Shown here piece after piece: positions 1-8,862 of a DNA stretch of 64,000 nt (within the stretch, counting starts at the first letter, position 1; every line of letters begins with the position of its first letter). A program made the position numbers and the translations under genes. The notes beneath the pieces were generated by a model. That model was given only the letters and a program-made list of their open reading frames with translations. It made no database searches and had not been told where the DNA came from. Source of the stretch: a virus; the IMG/VR virus record IMGVR_UViG_3300035681_000021, positions 1 through 64,000 of that record. One strand, given 5' to 3'.

Positions 1-16
1 AGCTCGCTCTGAGCGC

Positions 17-247
17 ATGATGCAAATCGAAAACATGGACAAGATGGCCGACCAGCAGAGGATCATGGCTTGGGCAGCTTTGGTTGCACCGCCTGTACTC
101 ATTGCTTACTTGGCGTCCGAGTTGGTTGCACTGGATAAAGTCAACGCCCTGAATGGTCTTGTTACCACCTATTGCGCTGCGATGGGTACGATTGTGGTGG
201 CGTTCATGGCGGCAACTGCCTACGTCCGTGGAAAGACCAACGAATGA
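17..247 (+). CDS. Holin-like small membrane protein
   Basis: A 76-residue protein with a polar N-terminus (about 1-17) and two hydrophobic stretches at about 18-38 and 48-68, followed by a short charged tail. Two membrane segments, small size and a place directly upstream of spanins and an endolysin suggest a holin, which would permeabilise the inner membrane and time lysis. That role is inferred from context, because holins share little sequence. Its stop overlaps the next start as ATGA, so the two are probably translationally coupled. An ATG three bases downstream is an equally plausible start. Another membrane protein at 51442-51630 competes for the holin role. Confidence 0.6.
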   Translation: MMQIENMDKMADQQRIMAWAALVAPPVLIAYLASELVALDKVNALNGLVTTYCAAMGTIVVAFMAATAYVRGKTNE

Positions 248-711
248 CTTTACTCAACCCATATGTCTTGCTTGGCATCGTACTTGCCCTACTTGGCAGT
301 TTTGGGGCTGGGTATTACAGTGGGGAGCAGGATGAGTATGAGCGCCAGCAGGTGGAGATTGCCCGTTTAAACGAGCAGGCACGGGAGACAGAACAACGCA
401 TGGCGGAGGTTGCCCAGACCTACGCCCAGACCTTGAAGAAAGCCAACGATGTTGCACGGATTAAAGAAACTAAGCTTCGTACTGATCTTGCCTCTGGCGA
501 GCGCAAGTTGTTCATTCCTATCAAAGCGCCCGACTGTCCCGTGTCAGTGTCCGAGCCATCCACCCCTGCCAGTGGAGATACAGAAACAAGAGCCGAGCTT
601 GACGGACGAGTTGCTCAAGCTCTTGTCGATCTCACCGCCCGAGGCGATCAAGCCATCCGGCAACTCAACGCCTGCATCGACCAGTACAACCAAGTGAGGA
701 GCATGAAATGA
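244..711 (+). CDS. Rz: Rz-like inner-membrane spanin
   Basis: A 155-residue protein with one N-terminal hydrophobic segment (about 5-24, ending in GAGYYSG) and then a long charged helical region rich in Glu, Gln, Arg and Lys (about 30-85). This is the layout of i-spanins of Gram-negative phages, which anchor in the inner membrane and cross the periplasm by coiled coil. A conserved-looking CPVSVSEPS segment and a C-terminal helix with one Cys follow. I chose the ATG at 244, which overlaps the upstream stop as ATGA, over the longer open frame from 172 whose extra residues lie inside the upstream gene. An Rz1-like lipoprotein is encoded inside it in another frame. The stop overlaps the endolysin start. 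Confidence 0.72.
   Translation: MTLLNPYVLLGIVLALLGSFGAGYYSGEQDEYERQQVEIARLNEQARETEQRMAEVAQTYAQTLKKANDVARIKETKLRTDLASGERKLFIPIKAPDCPVSVSEPSTPASGDTETRAELDGRVAQALVDLTARGDQAIRQLNACIDQYNQVRSMK
449..697 (+). CDS. Rz1: Rz1-like outer-membrane spanin lipoprotein, nested in Rz
   Basis: An 82-residue product read in the +1 frame wholly inside the Rz-like gene. It starts with a short basic stretch (HGLKK) and a hydrophobic segment, then a lipobox-like LASASC with Cys at residue 21. The mature part is rich in proline (PTVPCQCPSHPPLPVE). Basic start, lipobox, proline-rich mature region and complete nesting are the hallmarks of o-spanins, which sit in the outer membrane and fuse it to the inner membrane with Rz. 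The -3 lipobox residue is Ser rather than the usual Leu, a mild weakness. No better Rz1 candidate exists nearby. Confidence 0.68.
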   Translation: MLHGLKKLSFVLILPLASASCSFLSKRPTVPCQCPSHPPLPVEIQKQEPSLTDELLKLLSISPPEAIKPSGNSTPASTSTTK

Positions 712-1172
712 ACCTGACTGCCAACTTCTCCCTGCACGAACTGACCAAATCCGAGACAGCCCTGCGCATGGGTTTGGACAACACCCCCGGCCCAGTTGAA
801 ACCGAGTACCTCAAAATCTTGGCTGAACGTGTTCTCCAACCCATCCGCGATCACTTCCAAAAAGGTGTCAAGGTGAACTCCGGGTATCGCTCTCCTGACT
901 CAAATGCAGCGGTAAATGGGTCTCGTACCTCAGACCATTGCAAGGGCCAAGCAGCCGATATAGAGATTCCCGGCGTACCAAATGCGGAGTTGGCGCAGTG
1001 GATCATGGATAATCTGGACTACACCCAGTTGATTCTGGAGTTCTACACCCCCGGCATTCCTGACAGTGGTTGGGTGCATGTGAGTTACAACCCAGACAAC
1101 TTAAAGAAGCAGGAGTTGACCGCCATGAAAGTCGCTGGTAAAACGCAATATGTTCCCGGACTTGTAGCTTAA
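708..1172 (+). CDS. Peptidase M15-type endolysin (L-alanyl-D-glutamate or D-Ala-D-Ala peptidase)
   Basis: A 154-residue single-domain zinc peptidase. The family motif SxHxxGxAxD is present as SDHCKGQAAD, giving zinc ligands His77 and Asp84; the third ligand is His124 in WVHVS, with Glu111 a candidate catalytic acid. Upstream SGYRSPDSNAAVNGS matches the substrate-cleft region of the peptidase_M15_3 family. Such enzymes cut the peptide stems of peptidoglycan after holin release. There is no signal peptide, so export depends on a holin. The length is normal for the family. It starts inside the Rz stop codon (ATGA) and closes the lysis cassette. Bond specificity cannot be told from sequence alone. 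Confidence 0.88.
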   Translation: MNLTANFSLHELTKSETALRMGLDNTPGPVETEYLKILAERVLQPIRDHFQKGVKVNSGYRSPDSNAAVNGSRTSDHCKGQAADIEIPGVPNAELAQWIMDNLDYTQLILEFYTPGIPDSGWVHVSYNPDNLKKQELTAMKVAGKTQYVPGLVA

Positions 1173-1174
1173 TC

Positions 1175-3412
1175 ATGCCACTCCAGAAATTGCTGTTCAG
1201 ACCCGGTGTAAACAGAGAAAACACCTCCTACTCCAACGAGGGTGGTTATTACGCCTCCAACAAAATTCGGTTCCGCTCAGGTCAGCCAGAAAAGATTGGC
1301 GGGTGGGCAGCCGACACGGGAACAACTGTATCTGCGTTAAAACCCCCAACGGGTACGCTTTGGGGTGTTGCTAGGGGTATGTGGAACTGGCTTAATTTGA
1401 CGGGCTACAACCTGTTGGCGATAGGCACAAACCTCAAGTACTACATCCAGAACGGGCCAAACGGCTTGGTGTACGACGTTACCCCGCTGCGCTCTACCAC
1501 CACCGCAGGCGAAGCCACCTTTGCCGCAACCACGGGGTCGCCAATCATCACAGTCACGGATATCGCTCACGGTGCGCAGGCAGGGGACTTCGTTACGTTT
1601 AGCGGCGCGGTATCTTTGGGTGGCAACATCACTGCCGCCATCTTGAACGCAGAGTTCCAAATCACCAGCTACGTCAGTTCAAACTCATACACCATCACAG
1701 CTTCAGTCAATGCAGCCGCAGGGGACTCGGGCAACGGCGGAGCATCAGTAGTTGCCGCATATCAGATTACAACGGGTGTAGATATTTACTCTCTGAATGT
1801 GGGCTGGGGCGCAGGCACTTGGGGCGGTATCGTTTTTGGTACAGCAACAAACCAACTTGACGGCTCAATAAACAACTCCGTCACCACAATCACAGTTGAT
1901 TCAACAACTGCGTTTACAGCAGCCGGAAACATCTTGATCGACTCAGAGAACATCTCTTACACAAGTAAAAATTCAACGCAATTCTTGGGGTGTACCCGTG
2001 GGTTGAGTGGGACGGGTTCAGGCGCAGCCGCCTCCCACGCCGACAATGCAATAGTGACGCAGTCCACCACATTCACGGGCTGGGGTTCTCCTGCGGCTAC
2101 AGGGATTGGCATTCAGCTTCGTTTGTGGAGCCAGTCAAACTTTGGCGAAGACCTGATCTTCAACCCCCGTGGCGGTGCGTTGTACTACTGGGCAAACGCA
2201 GCATCTGCCAGCACATTCAACCGAGGCCAATACCTTGGCCCAAGCACCGCTGTTGTTACAAAATCCGGGACAATTACCACTGACTCATCTTGCCCAACGG
2301 TTGCCAACTTTGTCATGGTGTCGGATGCCTCAAGGTTTGTCCTTGCGTTTGGTGTAAACGATTACGGCAGCACCGTCCAAGACCCCTTGCTGATACGTTG
2401 GTCTGACCAAGAAAGTTTTGCTACATGGATTCCGGCTGTAACAAACCAAGCAGGTAGCTACCGGCTGAGTCATGGCTCACAAATTGTGACTGCCATGCAG
2501 ACCCGCCAAGAAATTTTGGTGTTGACGGATTCAGCCATTTATTCCATGCAGTACCTTGGCCCACCGTATGTCTGGAGTTTCCAGATCATGGGCGACAACA
2601 TATCTATTGCTGGGCCAAATGCGATAGCAACCGCTAACAACATCACCTACTGGATGGGTACAGACAAGTTTTACATGTACTCTGGTCGGGTGCAGACCTT
2701 GCCGTCTACCCTGCGTGAATACGTGTTTAACGACATCAACCTTGAGCAAGCGTTTCAGTTTTGCGCGGGAACAAACGAGGGTTACAGTGAAGTATGGTGG
2801 CAGTATTGCTCTGCCAACTCATCCGTGGTTAACCGCTATGTGATCTACAACCACTTGGAAAACACTTGGTATTACGGCGACTGGGACAACTACCAGAATC
2901 TAAACCAAGGCCGCACAGCATGGTTGGACAGTTCCCTTCGTTCATTCCCAATGGCAACCACATACGGCGTGGCAGGTGGCAACTCAAACGCACAGCTTCT
3001 GTACCATGAGAGCGGAGTGGATGACGGCACAGTGAACCCGTCCGTGCCTATTGTGGCGCAGGTGACTTCTTCTGATTTTGACATTGGGGATGGACACAAC
3101 TTTGGGTTTGTCTGGAGATTGATCCCTGACTTGACGTTTGACGGATCGAATGTGAACCAGCCGACCGCCATGTTCACGGTACTGCCTCGCGCCAACTCAG
3201 GTGCGCCGTATGGCAACTCAAACAACCCTGATGTGGTCAGTACGCAGAACTACCAGAACACCAGAACCTATGCCATCCAAGAGTTCACCCAACAGGTGTA
3301 TGTACGGATTCGTGGTCGTCAGATGGCGTTCAAGGTAAGTTCAGACGAGCTTGGTGTTCAGTGGCAGTTGGGTGTGCCTCGGATTGACATCAGACCAGAC
3401 GGCAGACGCTGA
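1175..3412 (+). CDS. P22 gp10-like tail hub / packaged-DNA stabilisation protein
   Basis: A 745-residue beta-rich protein. The opening LLFRPGVNRENTSYSNEGGY and the core segments LLIRWSDQESFATWIPAV, RQEILVLTDSAIYSMQYLG and ITYWMGTDKFYMYSGR recall P22 gp10-like hub proteins, which close the portal channel and carry the tail spikes. Residues about 110-190 and 220-300 look like inserted beta modules rich in Thr, Ser and Gly. The second (IDSENISYT ... GCTRGLSGT) resembles a module in the adaptor at 52486-53421. The stop overlaps the next start. Assignment rests on remembered family signatures; a generic tail protein is the alternative. Confidence 0.6.
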   Translation: MPLQKLLFRPGVNRENTSYSNEGGYYASNKIRFRSGQPEKIGGWAADTGTTVSALKPPTGTLWGVARGMWNWLNLTGYNLLAIGTNLKYYIQNGPNGLVYDVTPLRSTTTAGEATFAATTGSPIITVTDIAHGAQAGDFVTFSGAVSLGGNITAAILNAEFQITSYVSSNSYTITASVNAAAGDSGNGGASVVAAYQITTGVDIYSLNVGWGAGTWGGIVFGTATNQLDGSINNSVTTITVDSTTAFTAAGNILIDSENISYTSKNSTQFLGCTRGLSGTGSGAAASHADNAIVTQSTTFTGWGSPAATGIGIQLRLWSQSNFGEDLIFNPRGGALYYWANAASASTFNRGQYLGPSTAVVTKSGTITTDSSCPTVANFVMVSDASRFVLAFGVNDYGSTVQDPLLIRWSDQESFATWIPAVTNQAGSYRLSHGSQIVTAMQTRQEILVLTDSAIYSMQYLGPPYVWSFQIMGDNISIAGPNAIATANNITYWMGTDKFYMYSGRVQTLPSTLREYVFNDINLEQAFQFCAGTNEGYSEVWWQYCSANSSVVNRYVIYNHLENTWYYGDWDNYQNLNQGRTAWLDSSLRSFPMATTYGVAGGNSNAQLLYHESGVDDGTVNPSVPIVAQVTSSDFDIGDGHNFGFVWRLIPDLTFDGSNVNQPTAMFTVLPRANSGAPYGNSNNPDVVSTQNYQNTRTYAIQEFTQQVYVRIRGRQMAFKVSSDELGVQWQLGVPRIDIRPDGRR

Positions 3413-4056
3413 TGGCAACCATCATCAACCGATATCGCCCAGTCGTCCAGCCACGACTGCCAGCGGCTCCGAACGAGTACAACGCCGAGTTTATTGAGCA
3501 GTACTCAAACATCCTGCGTCTGTACTTCAACCAGCTTGACAACCTGACCGGGGCGCTTTTGGGTGAGTCCGGCGGGCGGTTTATCCGCTTCCCGTACGGG
3601 GCGTTTTCCAGCGACCAAGATCAGGTAACCACGGCAAACACAGCCACGTTGATGACACTCAACACCACGGATTTTGCCAATGAGGTGTCGATTGCTACAT
3701 CCAAGATTACAGTAGCCAATTCAGGTATATACAACCTTCAGTTTAGTGCGCAGTTTCAAAACACAGACGTGCAACTGCACGATGTTTATATTTGGCTGAA
3801 ACAGAATAACGTAGACATCACAGGCTCAACCGGATTTGTCTCAATCCCCAACAGCCACGGCGGTACGCCCGGCCATTTAATCATTGGTTGGAATTATTTT
3901 TTGGAAATGGATGCAAATGATTATGTAGAAATTTACTGGTCGCCAACCGATGCCGCTGTAACCATCCAGCATTTAAACGCTTCTGGTACGCCAACCAAGC
4001 CGTCTACCCAGTCTGTGGTAGCCACACTTTCGTTTGTCTCGGCACTCTCAACATGA
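3412..4056 (+). CDS. Virion protein with C1q/TNF-like jelly-roll C-terminus
   Basis: A 214-residue protein. The first 70 residues (PAAPNEYNAEFIEQYSNILR) form a helical head typical of small podovirus virion proteins. The rest is beta-stranded with the pattern seen in C1q/TNF-like folds: IYNLQFSAQFQNTDVQLHDV, VYIWLKQNNVDI, then FLEMDANDYVEIYWSP. Such domains trimerise and are common in phage fibres and head or tail decorations. It starts one base inside the stop of the hub gene and overlaps the following cupin by four bases, so it belongs to the same late unit. A receptor-binding or decoration role is inferred; the exact location in the particle is unknown. Confidence 0.5.
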   Translation: MATIINRYRPVVQPRLPAAPNEYNAEFIEQYSNILRLYFNQLDNLTGALLGESGGRFIRFPYGAFSSDQDQVTTANTATLMTLNTTDFANEVSIATSKITVANSGIYNLQFSAQFQNTDVQLHDVYIWLKQNNVDITGSTGFVSIPNSHGGTPGHLIIGWNYFLEMDANDYVEIYWSPTDAAVTIQHLNASGTPTKPSTQSVVATLSFVSALST

Positions 4057-4376
4057 CCCACACAACCAGCACCCCCACCGAGTACGTTCAGTTTGATGAA
4101 GTTGATGACATCTGGATTCGGTCGTACACCATTGAGAAGGCGGGTTGTGGTTTATCCCAACACGTCCACGAACACCCCCATGCCACTCTTGTTTCTCGGG
4201 GCACTATTCAGGCTTGGCAGGACGGGGAAAATATCGGACAATTCACTGCCCCCGCTGTGCTCACAATTCCGGCTGGCAAGAAACACATTTTCAAAGCATT
4301 GACAGACGACGTGGTGCTTTGTTGCTTACACAATCTGCGTGGGACTGGCTTCGAGTCGCCCCAATTCAAGGAGTAA
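4053..4376 (+). CDS. Cupin-fold protein
   Basis: A 107-residue single-domain protein. The segment SQHVHEHPHATLVSRGTIQA carries a His-rich cupin motif 1 (HVHEHPH), followed by FTAPAVLTIPAGKKHIFKAL, which fits cupin motif 2 with a downstream His. The two motifs could bind a metal ion, but no substrate can be named. Cupin proteins of this size occur between structural genes in many aquatic phages, where their role is unknown. The ATG overlaps the previous stop by four bases, and the next gene starts three bases after its stop, so it is co-translated with virion genes. Confidence 0.65.
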   Translation: MTHTTSTPTEYVQFDEVDDIWIRSYTIEKAGCGLSQHVHEHPHATLVSRGTIQAWQDGENIGQFTAPAVLTIPAGKKHIFKALTDDVVLCCLHNLRGTGFESPQFKE

Positions 4377-4379
4377 TTT

Positions 4380-5678
4380 ATGCCAGCGTTTGCTCTAACC
4401 GCCGCCGAGATTGCAGCAGCCGAAGCGGCTGCTATTGCCGCCGCAGAAGCCGCCGCGATTCAAGCCGCACAAGTAGCCGCCGCAGAAGCCGCCGCTGCTG
4501 CCGCAGCCGAAGCCGCCGCTGCACAAGCTGCCACACAAGCTGCCGCCCAAGCAGGTACACAAGCTGCCGCCCAAGCAGGTACACAAGCTGCCACACAGGC
4601 ATCGACAAGCGGTATTCAGGCTTTGGCGCAAGAGGTAGGCGCTACTGTGCAGCCCACAGGGATTGAAACGTTAAATGTGGCCCAAGCGCCTGTCGATGTC
4701 CCGCCGGGCTTCACTCCTGTTGGACAAGCTTCGGTTGACACTGCGATGAGTGCGATTACGCCCGCACCCAACATGTCTGCTCAAGCAGTTACGCCTAATT
4801 TTGATCCTACAAAGCCTTTTGCTAATCCCACATTAACCACACCCCCTGCTGACTTTGGCGCGGGCACTGGAGAAGCTCTTGGAAGAGGTTCTTATGCTTC
4901 ATCATCCGCGTCTGCTGCACCCACTCCTGCGTCTACCATACCGCCAAGACCAGACAACGCCTTATATCAATTCCAAGGCCCCACCACTCCTGAAGGCTTG
5001 CAGACTGGGGCACGTTTAGATAGTGCACTCCGACCGTCAGGAGACCCTTTCTACAACATCAATTCTGGGCACATCGACCAAACATTTGGTAGACCGGGTT
5101 TTGGTGTTAACGATGTAGCGGTTGAACCCAGTGCAGTGAGTTCTGCCTTGCCAGCACAACCAGCGACTGGACTTCAAGGGTTGATTGATAAAAGCATAGC
5201 CTACGCAAAAGATAACCCCTTGCAAACAGGTTTTGGTGCAATGTCGCTTTACAACATGCTTAATCAGCCCAAGCCTTATAAAAAAGAAAAGTACAAATCT
5301 ACGTTTGACTCCAGCACATACAGGCCATACGAACCCACACCTCCTAACCCTCCTTACCGCCCTCAGTATCCACAGTATGCGCAAGGCGGTTTAGCTGATT
5401 TGGGCGGGTACGCTGACTATGCTCATGGTGGGCGCATGCTTAAAGGGCCGGGGGATGGGATGTCAGACGACATACCTGCGACAATTGCTGGTAAACAACC
5501 CGCCCGCTTGGCCAACGAAGAGTTTGTAATTCCTGCCGACGTGGTTTCCCACCTCGGTAATGGCTCGTCTGAAGCCGGTGCCAAAGCGTTGTACAAGATG
5601 ATGGACAGAGTTCGTCAAGCACGCACAGGCAACAAGAAGCAAGGCAAGCAAATCAACCCTGAGAAATTTCTCGCTTAA
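4380..5678 (+). CDS. Alanine-rich internal virion protein candidate with conserved C-terminus
   Basis: A 432-residue protein. Residues about 5-75 are almost pure Ala with Glu and Gln, a strongly helical low-complexity region that includes an exact duplication of eight codons. The middle is Pro/Ala/Thr-rich and probably flexible. The C-terminus (about 330-432) is ordered and contains AQGGLADLGG, AHGGRMLKGPGDGMSDD and EEFVIPADVVSHLGNGSS, a signature I recognise from many aquatic podovirus proteins of unknown function encoded next to ejection proteins. It lies between the cupin and a gp13-like GNAT protein, so an internal or ejected role is plausible but inferred. Confidence 0.55.
   Translation: MPAFALTAAEIAAAEAAAIAAAEAAAIQAAQVAAAEAAAAAAAEAAAAQAATQAAAQAGTQAAAQAGTQAATQASTSGIQALAQEVGATVQPTGIETLNVAQAPVDVPPGFTPVGQASVDTAMSAITPAPNMSAQAVTPNFDPTKPFANPTLTTPPADFGAGTGEALGRGSYASSSASAAPTPASTIPPRPDNALYQFQGPTTPEGLQTGARLDSALRPSGDPFYNINSGHIDQTFGRPGFGVNDVAVEPSAVSSALPAQPATGLQGLIDKSIAYAKDNPLQTGFGAMSLYNMLNQPKPYKKEKYKSTFDSSTYRPYEPTPPNPPYRPQYPQYAQGGLADLGGYADYAHGGRMLKGPGDGMSDDIPATIAGKQPARLANEEFVIPADVVSHLGNGSSEAGAKALYKMMDRVRQARTGNKKQGKQINPEKFLA
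4537..4584 (+). repeat. Exact 24-base tandem duplication in the Ala-rich region
   Basis: The unit starting AAGCTGCCGCCCAAGCAGG occurs twice head to tail at 4537-4560 and 4561-4584 without a mismatch. It keeps the reading frame and adds eight residues (QAAAQAGT-like) to the helical Ala-rich segment. Exact identity suggests a recent slippage or duplication event. Confidence 0.9.
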
Positions 5679-5680
5679 AC

Positions 5681-6088
5681 ATGGCTTTGTATCAAATTCG
5701 CCCCAATGAGTTGCCGCAAGTGTGGCCAATTGCTGCCGCGTTGTTGCAAAAAGCTATTGACATCGACCCAAATGAAGTCACCATAGAGCAAGTTGAATAT
5801 TCAGTACGCACAGGCAAAACGTTTTTGCTGGTGTGGGATGAGCCTGATGAAGGAATTACTGGTGCGGTGACAGTGGATTTTATTGACTACCCCAGAAAGC
5901 GCGTGGCGCATGTCAACTTAATGGGCGGCAAAGGGATAGTCAAAGAACATGTGTTTGAGGCTGCAAAAGAATGGATGCGCAGTTTTGGAGCTACAACAGC
6001 CCAGTGCTGGTGTAGAGAAAATTTAGTGCCAATGTATGAAAAGATGGGAATGCAATCCACCTATCAAGTCATGCGCATAAAACTGTAA
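5681..6088 (+). CDS. GNAT-fold protein, T7 gp13-like
   Basis: A 135-residue protein with the order of secondary structure seen in GNAT N-acetyltransferases: helices near the N-terminus, a central strand FLLVWDE, a strand GAVTVDFIDYP, then VAHVNLMGGKG, where an acetyl-CoA loop would sit, then AAKEWMRSFGATTAQCWC and a final YEKMGMQSTYQVMRIKL strand. T7 gp13 has this fold without a proven enzymatic role and helps assembly of the internal core. The position just ahead of gp14-like and larger internal proteins supports the same assignment. Whether acetyl-CoA is bound is unknown; the usual Q/RxxGxG/A loop is degenerate. Confidence 0.6.
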   Translation: MALYQIRPNELPQVWPIAAALLQKAIDIDPNEVTIEQVEYSVRTGKTFLLVWDEPDEGITGAVTVDFIDYPRKRVAHVNLMGGKGIVKEHVFEAAKEWMRSFGATTAQCWCRENLVPMYEKMGMQSTYQVMRIKL

Positions 6089-6102
6089 ACAAGGAGTTCA
6101 TC

Positions 6103-7209
6103 ATGTCATTTGGCAGTCCAAGTTCCGGGCCAAACGAAACATACACACAGACATCCAACATACCTGAGTACGCTCAACCCTATGTTGAGCAGATGCTTGG
6201 CGCTGCGCGGGGAGAGATTTTTAATGCAGACGGCACAAGCATCAGACCGTACAAGCCGTTCAGCACCGACCCCAACGCGTACTTTGCTGGGTTCTCCCCC
6301 ATGCAGCAGCAAGCACAACGGCAAGCTGCAAATATGCGGGTTGCTCCTGAAACAGGTATGGCTTCTGGGCTGGCCGGTGCCGCCGGTATGGGCGCTATGG
6401 GCATGCAGTATGACCCGATGATGGCGCGGTCACAGCAGTTTGGCCAACGCCAAGCCGACCAGTACATGTCGCCGTACATGCAGAACGTGGTAAACGTACA
6501 GCAGGCAGCAGCCCAACGCCAAGCAGATATTGCTCGCACAGGCCGTAATGCACAGGCGGTGCAAGCAGGTGCTTTTGGTGGTTCTCGCCAAGCCATTATG
6601 GATGCCGAAGCTAACCGTGCACTGGCTGACCAGCAAGGAGCCATACAAGCCCAAGGGCTGCAAAGCGCATTTAGTCAAGCCCAGCAACAGTTCAACGCCG
6701 ATCAAGCCGCACGCATGCAAGCGCAGCAAGCCAATATTGGGCAACAGCAGTTTGGTTCTACCCTTGGTATGCAAGGACTTCAGACCGGGCTACAGGCCGC
6801 AGGCCAGTTGGGGCAACTTGGCCAGAATGTTTACGGCCAGCAAATGGGTATCAACCAGTTGCAGAACCAGTATGGCGCACAGCAACAGGCGCTGGAGCAG
6901 GCAAAGATCAACCAGCAGATTCAAGACTACGCTACCGCACAACAATACCCCATGTTGCAGTTGGCCAATATGAACGCATTGACCCGTGGGTTGCCTATGC
7001 AAGCATCTACAACACAACTATACCAAGCGCAACCAAGCATGGCTTCTCAATTGGCGGGTCTGGGCACTGCTGCTTACGGACTGTCTCAGTTAGGCGCTAC
7101 TAACTCAGGCGGCACAGGCTCGGTTGCAGGCAAAGCCACGGGCGGCTCCATTAAAGAAAAGAAACGCCCAGCCGGTTTGGCTGAGTTGGCCCTGATGAAA
7201 ATGCAGTAA
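6103..7209 (+). CDS. Gln/Ala-rich internal virion protein, T7 gp14-like
   Basis: A 368-residue protein starting SFGSPSSGPNETYTQTSNIP, followed by a long helical region (about 60-290) rich in Gln, Ala and Met, such as QQQAQRQAAN, QAVQAGAFGGSRQAI and QLGQLGQNVYGQQ. The motif AGAFGGSRQA recurs in such proteins of aquatic podoviruses. An Ala/Gly-rich hydrophobic patch near 90-105 could contact membrane. The C-terminus has TGGSIKEKKRPAGLAEL, a GG motif shared with several other proteins here. By composition and place between the GNAT protein and the giant ejection gene it is the likely gp14-like channel component. A good Shine-Dalgarno (AAGGAG) precedes the start. Confidence 0.55.
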   Translation: MSFGSPSSGPNETYTQTSNIPEYAQPYVEQMLGAARGEIFNADGTSIRPYKPFSTDPNAYFAGFSPMQQQAQRQAANMRVAPETGMASGLAGAAGMGAMGMQYDPMMARSQQFGQRQADQYMSPYMQNVVNVQQAAAQRQADIARTGRNAQAVQAGAFGGSRQAIMDAEANRALADQQGAIQAQGLQSAFSQAQQQFNADQAARMQAQQANIGQQQFGSTLGMQGLQTGLQAAGQLGQLGQNVYGQQMGINQLQNQYGAQQQALEQAKINQQIQDYATAQQYPMLQLANMNALTRGLPMQASTTQLYQAQPSMASQLAGLGTAAYGLSQLGATNSGGTGSVAGKATGGSIKEKKRPAGLAELALMKMQ

Positions 7210-7218
7210 GGAACACTC

Positions 7219-8844
7219 ATGCTTAACGTAAAAACTCTCACAGATACATTGTCCCGCATGGAGTTGCCGGACTTGCAGAAGTATGCTGCGATGCACAAAA
7301 ACGACCCTTATGTTGTTTCACTGGCACTGTCTATTGCAAACCAGAAAAAACAAATGATGGTCGGTAAAGCAGGCCAAGCAGGAATGCAGCCGCAGCCTAA
7401 AGTGGTTGACCAACAAATTACTCAGATGGCTGCTGCACCGCAGCAACAGATGCTTCCCGAAGATGTAGGCATTGGCCAACTCCCCGCCCAGAACATGCAA
7501 AACATGGCTGAAGGCGGCATTGTTGCGTTTGAAGATGGTGGCAGCGTGCCGGGGTATGCAGGCGGTGTGTTTACTGGGGAAGAAGATATGCCTGCGTGGC
7601 TTAAAGTTTTTCCTCCCGAGTCTGGCCTTCGCCGAGTGTATAGAGCGGCAAAACAATACGACAAAAATAACCCACAGCCGGTTATTCCTAAAACGGTAAC
7701 TAGCCCATCTGGGCCGTTTGACTACCCCGCTGGTGCCAAGGTTGTTCCTCCTGCGCCCCCTGTTGCCACATCTAAGGCTCCACCACCTGCGGCTGCGGCT
7801 AAACCTGCGGCCAAACCTGCTGCTCCTGCGGCTGCTGCTTCCGCTGCGCCTGTTCCTGCTGCGGCTTTAATTGATCCGTTGGCGGGTCTTACAGCGTTGG
7901 ATACAAAAGCACCGACTGTGGAAGATTCAATAGCAGCTGCTAAAAAACTTGGTGACGACACAGAAGTGCGTAAAAAGTTAGAAGAGTATGTTGCAAGCCA
8001 AAAAGAAACTGGTGAAAAATCTATCAAAGCTTTTGAAACAGGTATTGCCGCACTGCCAAAATCGTATGAGAAATACGAAGCCCGCTTGCAAAAAGAAGAA
8101 GCTGAGGCCGCAACAGATAAACAAAAAGCAATGGGCATGTCTATCTTTAAGGCAGGGCTGGCCATGATGTCTGGCACATCCCAAAACGCTTTTGAGAATA
8201 TTGGCAAGGGCGCAATGGTTGGGTTGGAAGACCAACAAGCAGCACTCAAAGACTTTAAGAAAGCCCAGCGTGAGCGCGATAAAGCTTTTGCCGATATTGA
8301 GGCTTCACGTCTGGCAGATCAACGTGGCGATTTAAAAACTAAGCTAGAGCTTGAGAACCGCGCCGCAGACAGAAACGCCAGTGCTCAAGGCAAGATGATA
8401 GATGGCATCGCCAAGTTGTTTGACACAAACACAACAAACGCTCGCGGTATTTACACCATCGGCCTTGAAAACGTTAACAGAAACAAGAGCACGATGTACA
8501 CAACCGGGGCAGACATTGGCAAACAAAGAATGGCGGATGCAACAGCACTGCAACGACAAAGAGACGCAGATGCTGCCGCACTTGAACGTACAAGAATGCA
8601 AGCAAACGCACTTTCACCGGAAGAGCGCGTCTTGTCAAACGACAAACTGTTTGGCAGAAAGATGCAATTGACCGCCGCCTCAGCAGGCGTGCGTGGCGAT
8701 ACAGCACTCAAAGAAGCGTGGGCCAAATCGCCGTATCTGCAAACACAGTACCCAAATGTGGATGACTACGTTAGAATGATGTCAGGCTCCTCTGGCACTG
8801 CTGGAGGCGAGTTCAAAGTCTTGGGGTCACGACCAGCCCCGTAA
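7219..8844 (+). CDS. Internal virion protein candidate, T7 gp15-like position
   Basis: A 541-residue protein. Residues 1-40 are helical (TLSRMELPDLQKYAAMHKND), then comes a low-complexity Gln/Met/Gly part with AEGGIVAFEDGGSVPGYAGG. A Pro/Ala-rich linker spans about 175-210. The C-terminal half (about 230-490) is a long charged coiled coil. No enzymatic motif is visible. The location between a gp14-like and a giant gp16-like gene suggests an ejected protein that lines the trans-envelope channel. The start is preceded by the leader GGAACACTC directly before ATG, a translation-start cassette that reappears at 26104 and 32604 on the other strand. Confidence 0.5.
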   Translation: MLNVKTLTDTLSRMELPDLQKYAAMHKNDPYVVSLALSIANQKKQMMVGKAGQAGMQPQPKVVDQQITQMAAAPQQQMLPEDVGIGQLPAQNMQNMAEGGIVAFEDGGSVPGYAGGVFTGEEDMPAWLKVFPPESGLRRVYRAAKQYDKNNPQPVIPKTVTSPSGPFDYPAGAKVVPPAPPVATSKAPPPAAAAKPAAKPAAPAAAASAAPVPAAALIDPLAGLTALDTKAPTVEDSIAAAKKLGDDTEVRKKLEEYVASQKETGEKSIKAFETGIAALPKSYEKYEARLQKEEAEAATDKQKAMGMSIFKAGLAMMSGTSQNAFENIGKGAMVGLEDQQAALKDFKKAQRERDKAFADIEASRLADQRGDLKTKLELENRAADRNASAQGKMIDGIAKLFDTNTTNARGIYTIGLENVNRNKSTMYTTGADIGKQRMADATALQRQRDADAAALERTRMQANALSPEERVLSNDKLFGRKMQLTAASAGVRGDTALKEAWAKSPYLQTQYPNVDDYVRMMSGSSGTAGGEFKVLGSRPAP

Positions 8845-8862
8845 AAATTAGGATGTGCAGCA

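Noticed and set aside
1-12. End of an upstream gene (codons before TGA at 10-12)
   Set aside because: Only three codons are visible, too few to call a gene, though a cut-off gene is plausible.
4145-4666. 173-codon frame with an Arg/Ser/Cys-rich end overlapping the cupin and Ala-rich genes
   Set aside because: Low-complexity product from reading GCC repeats out of frame.
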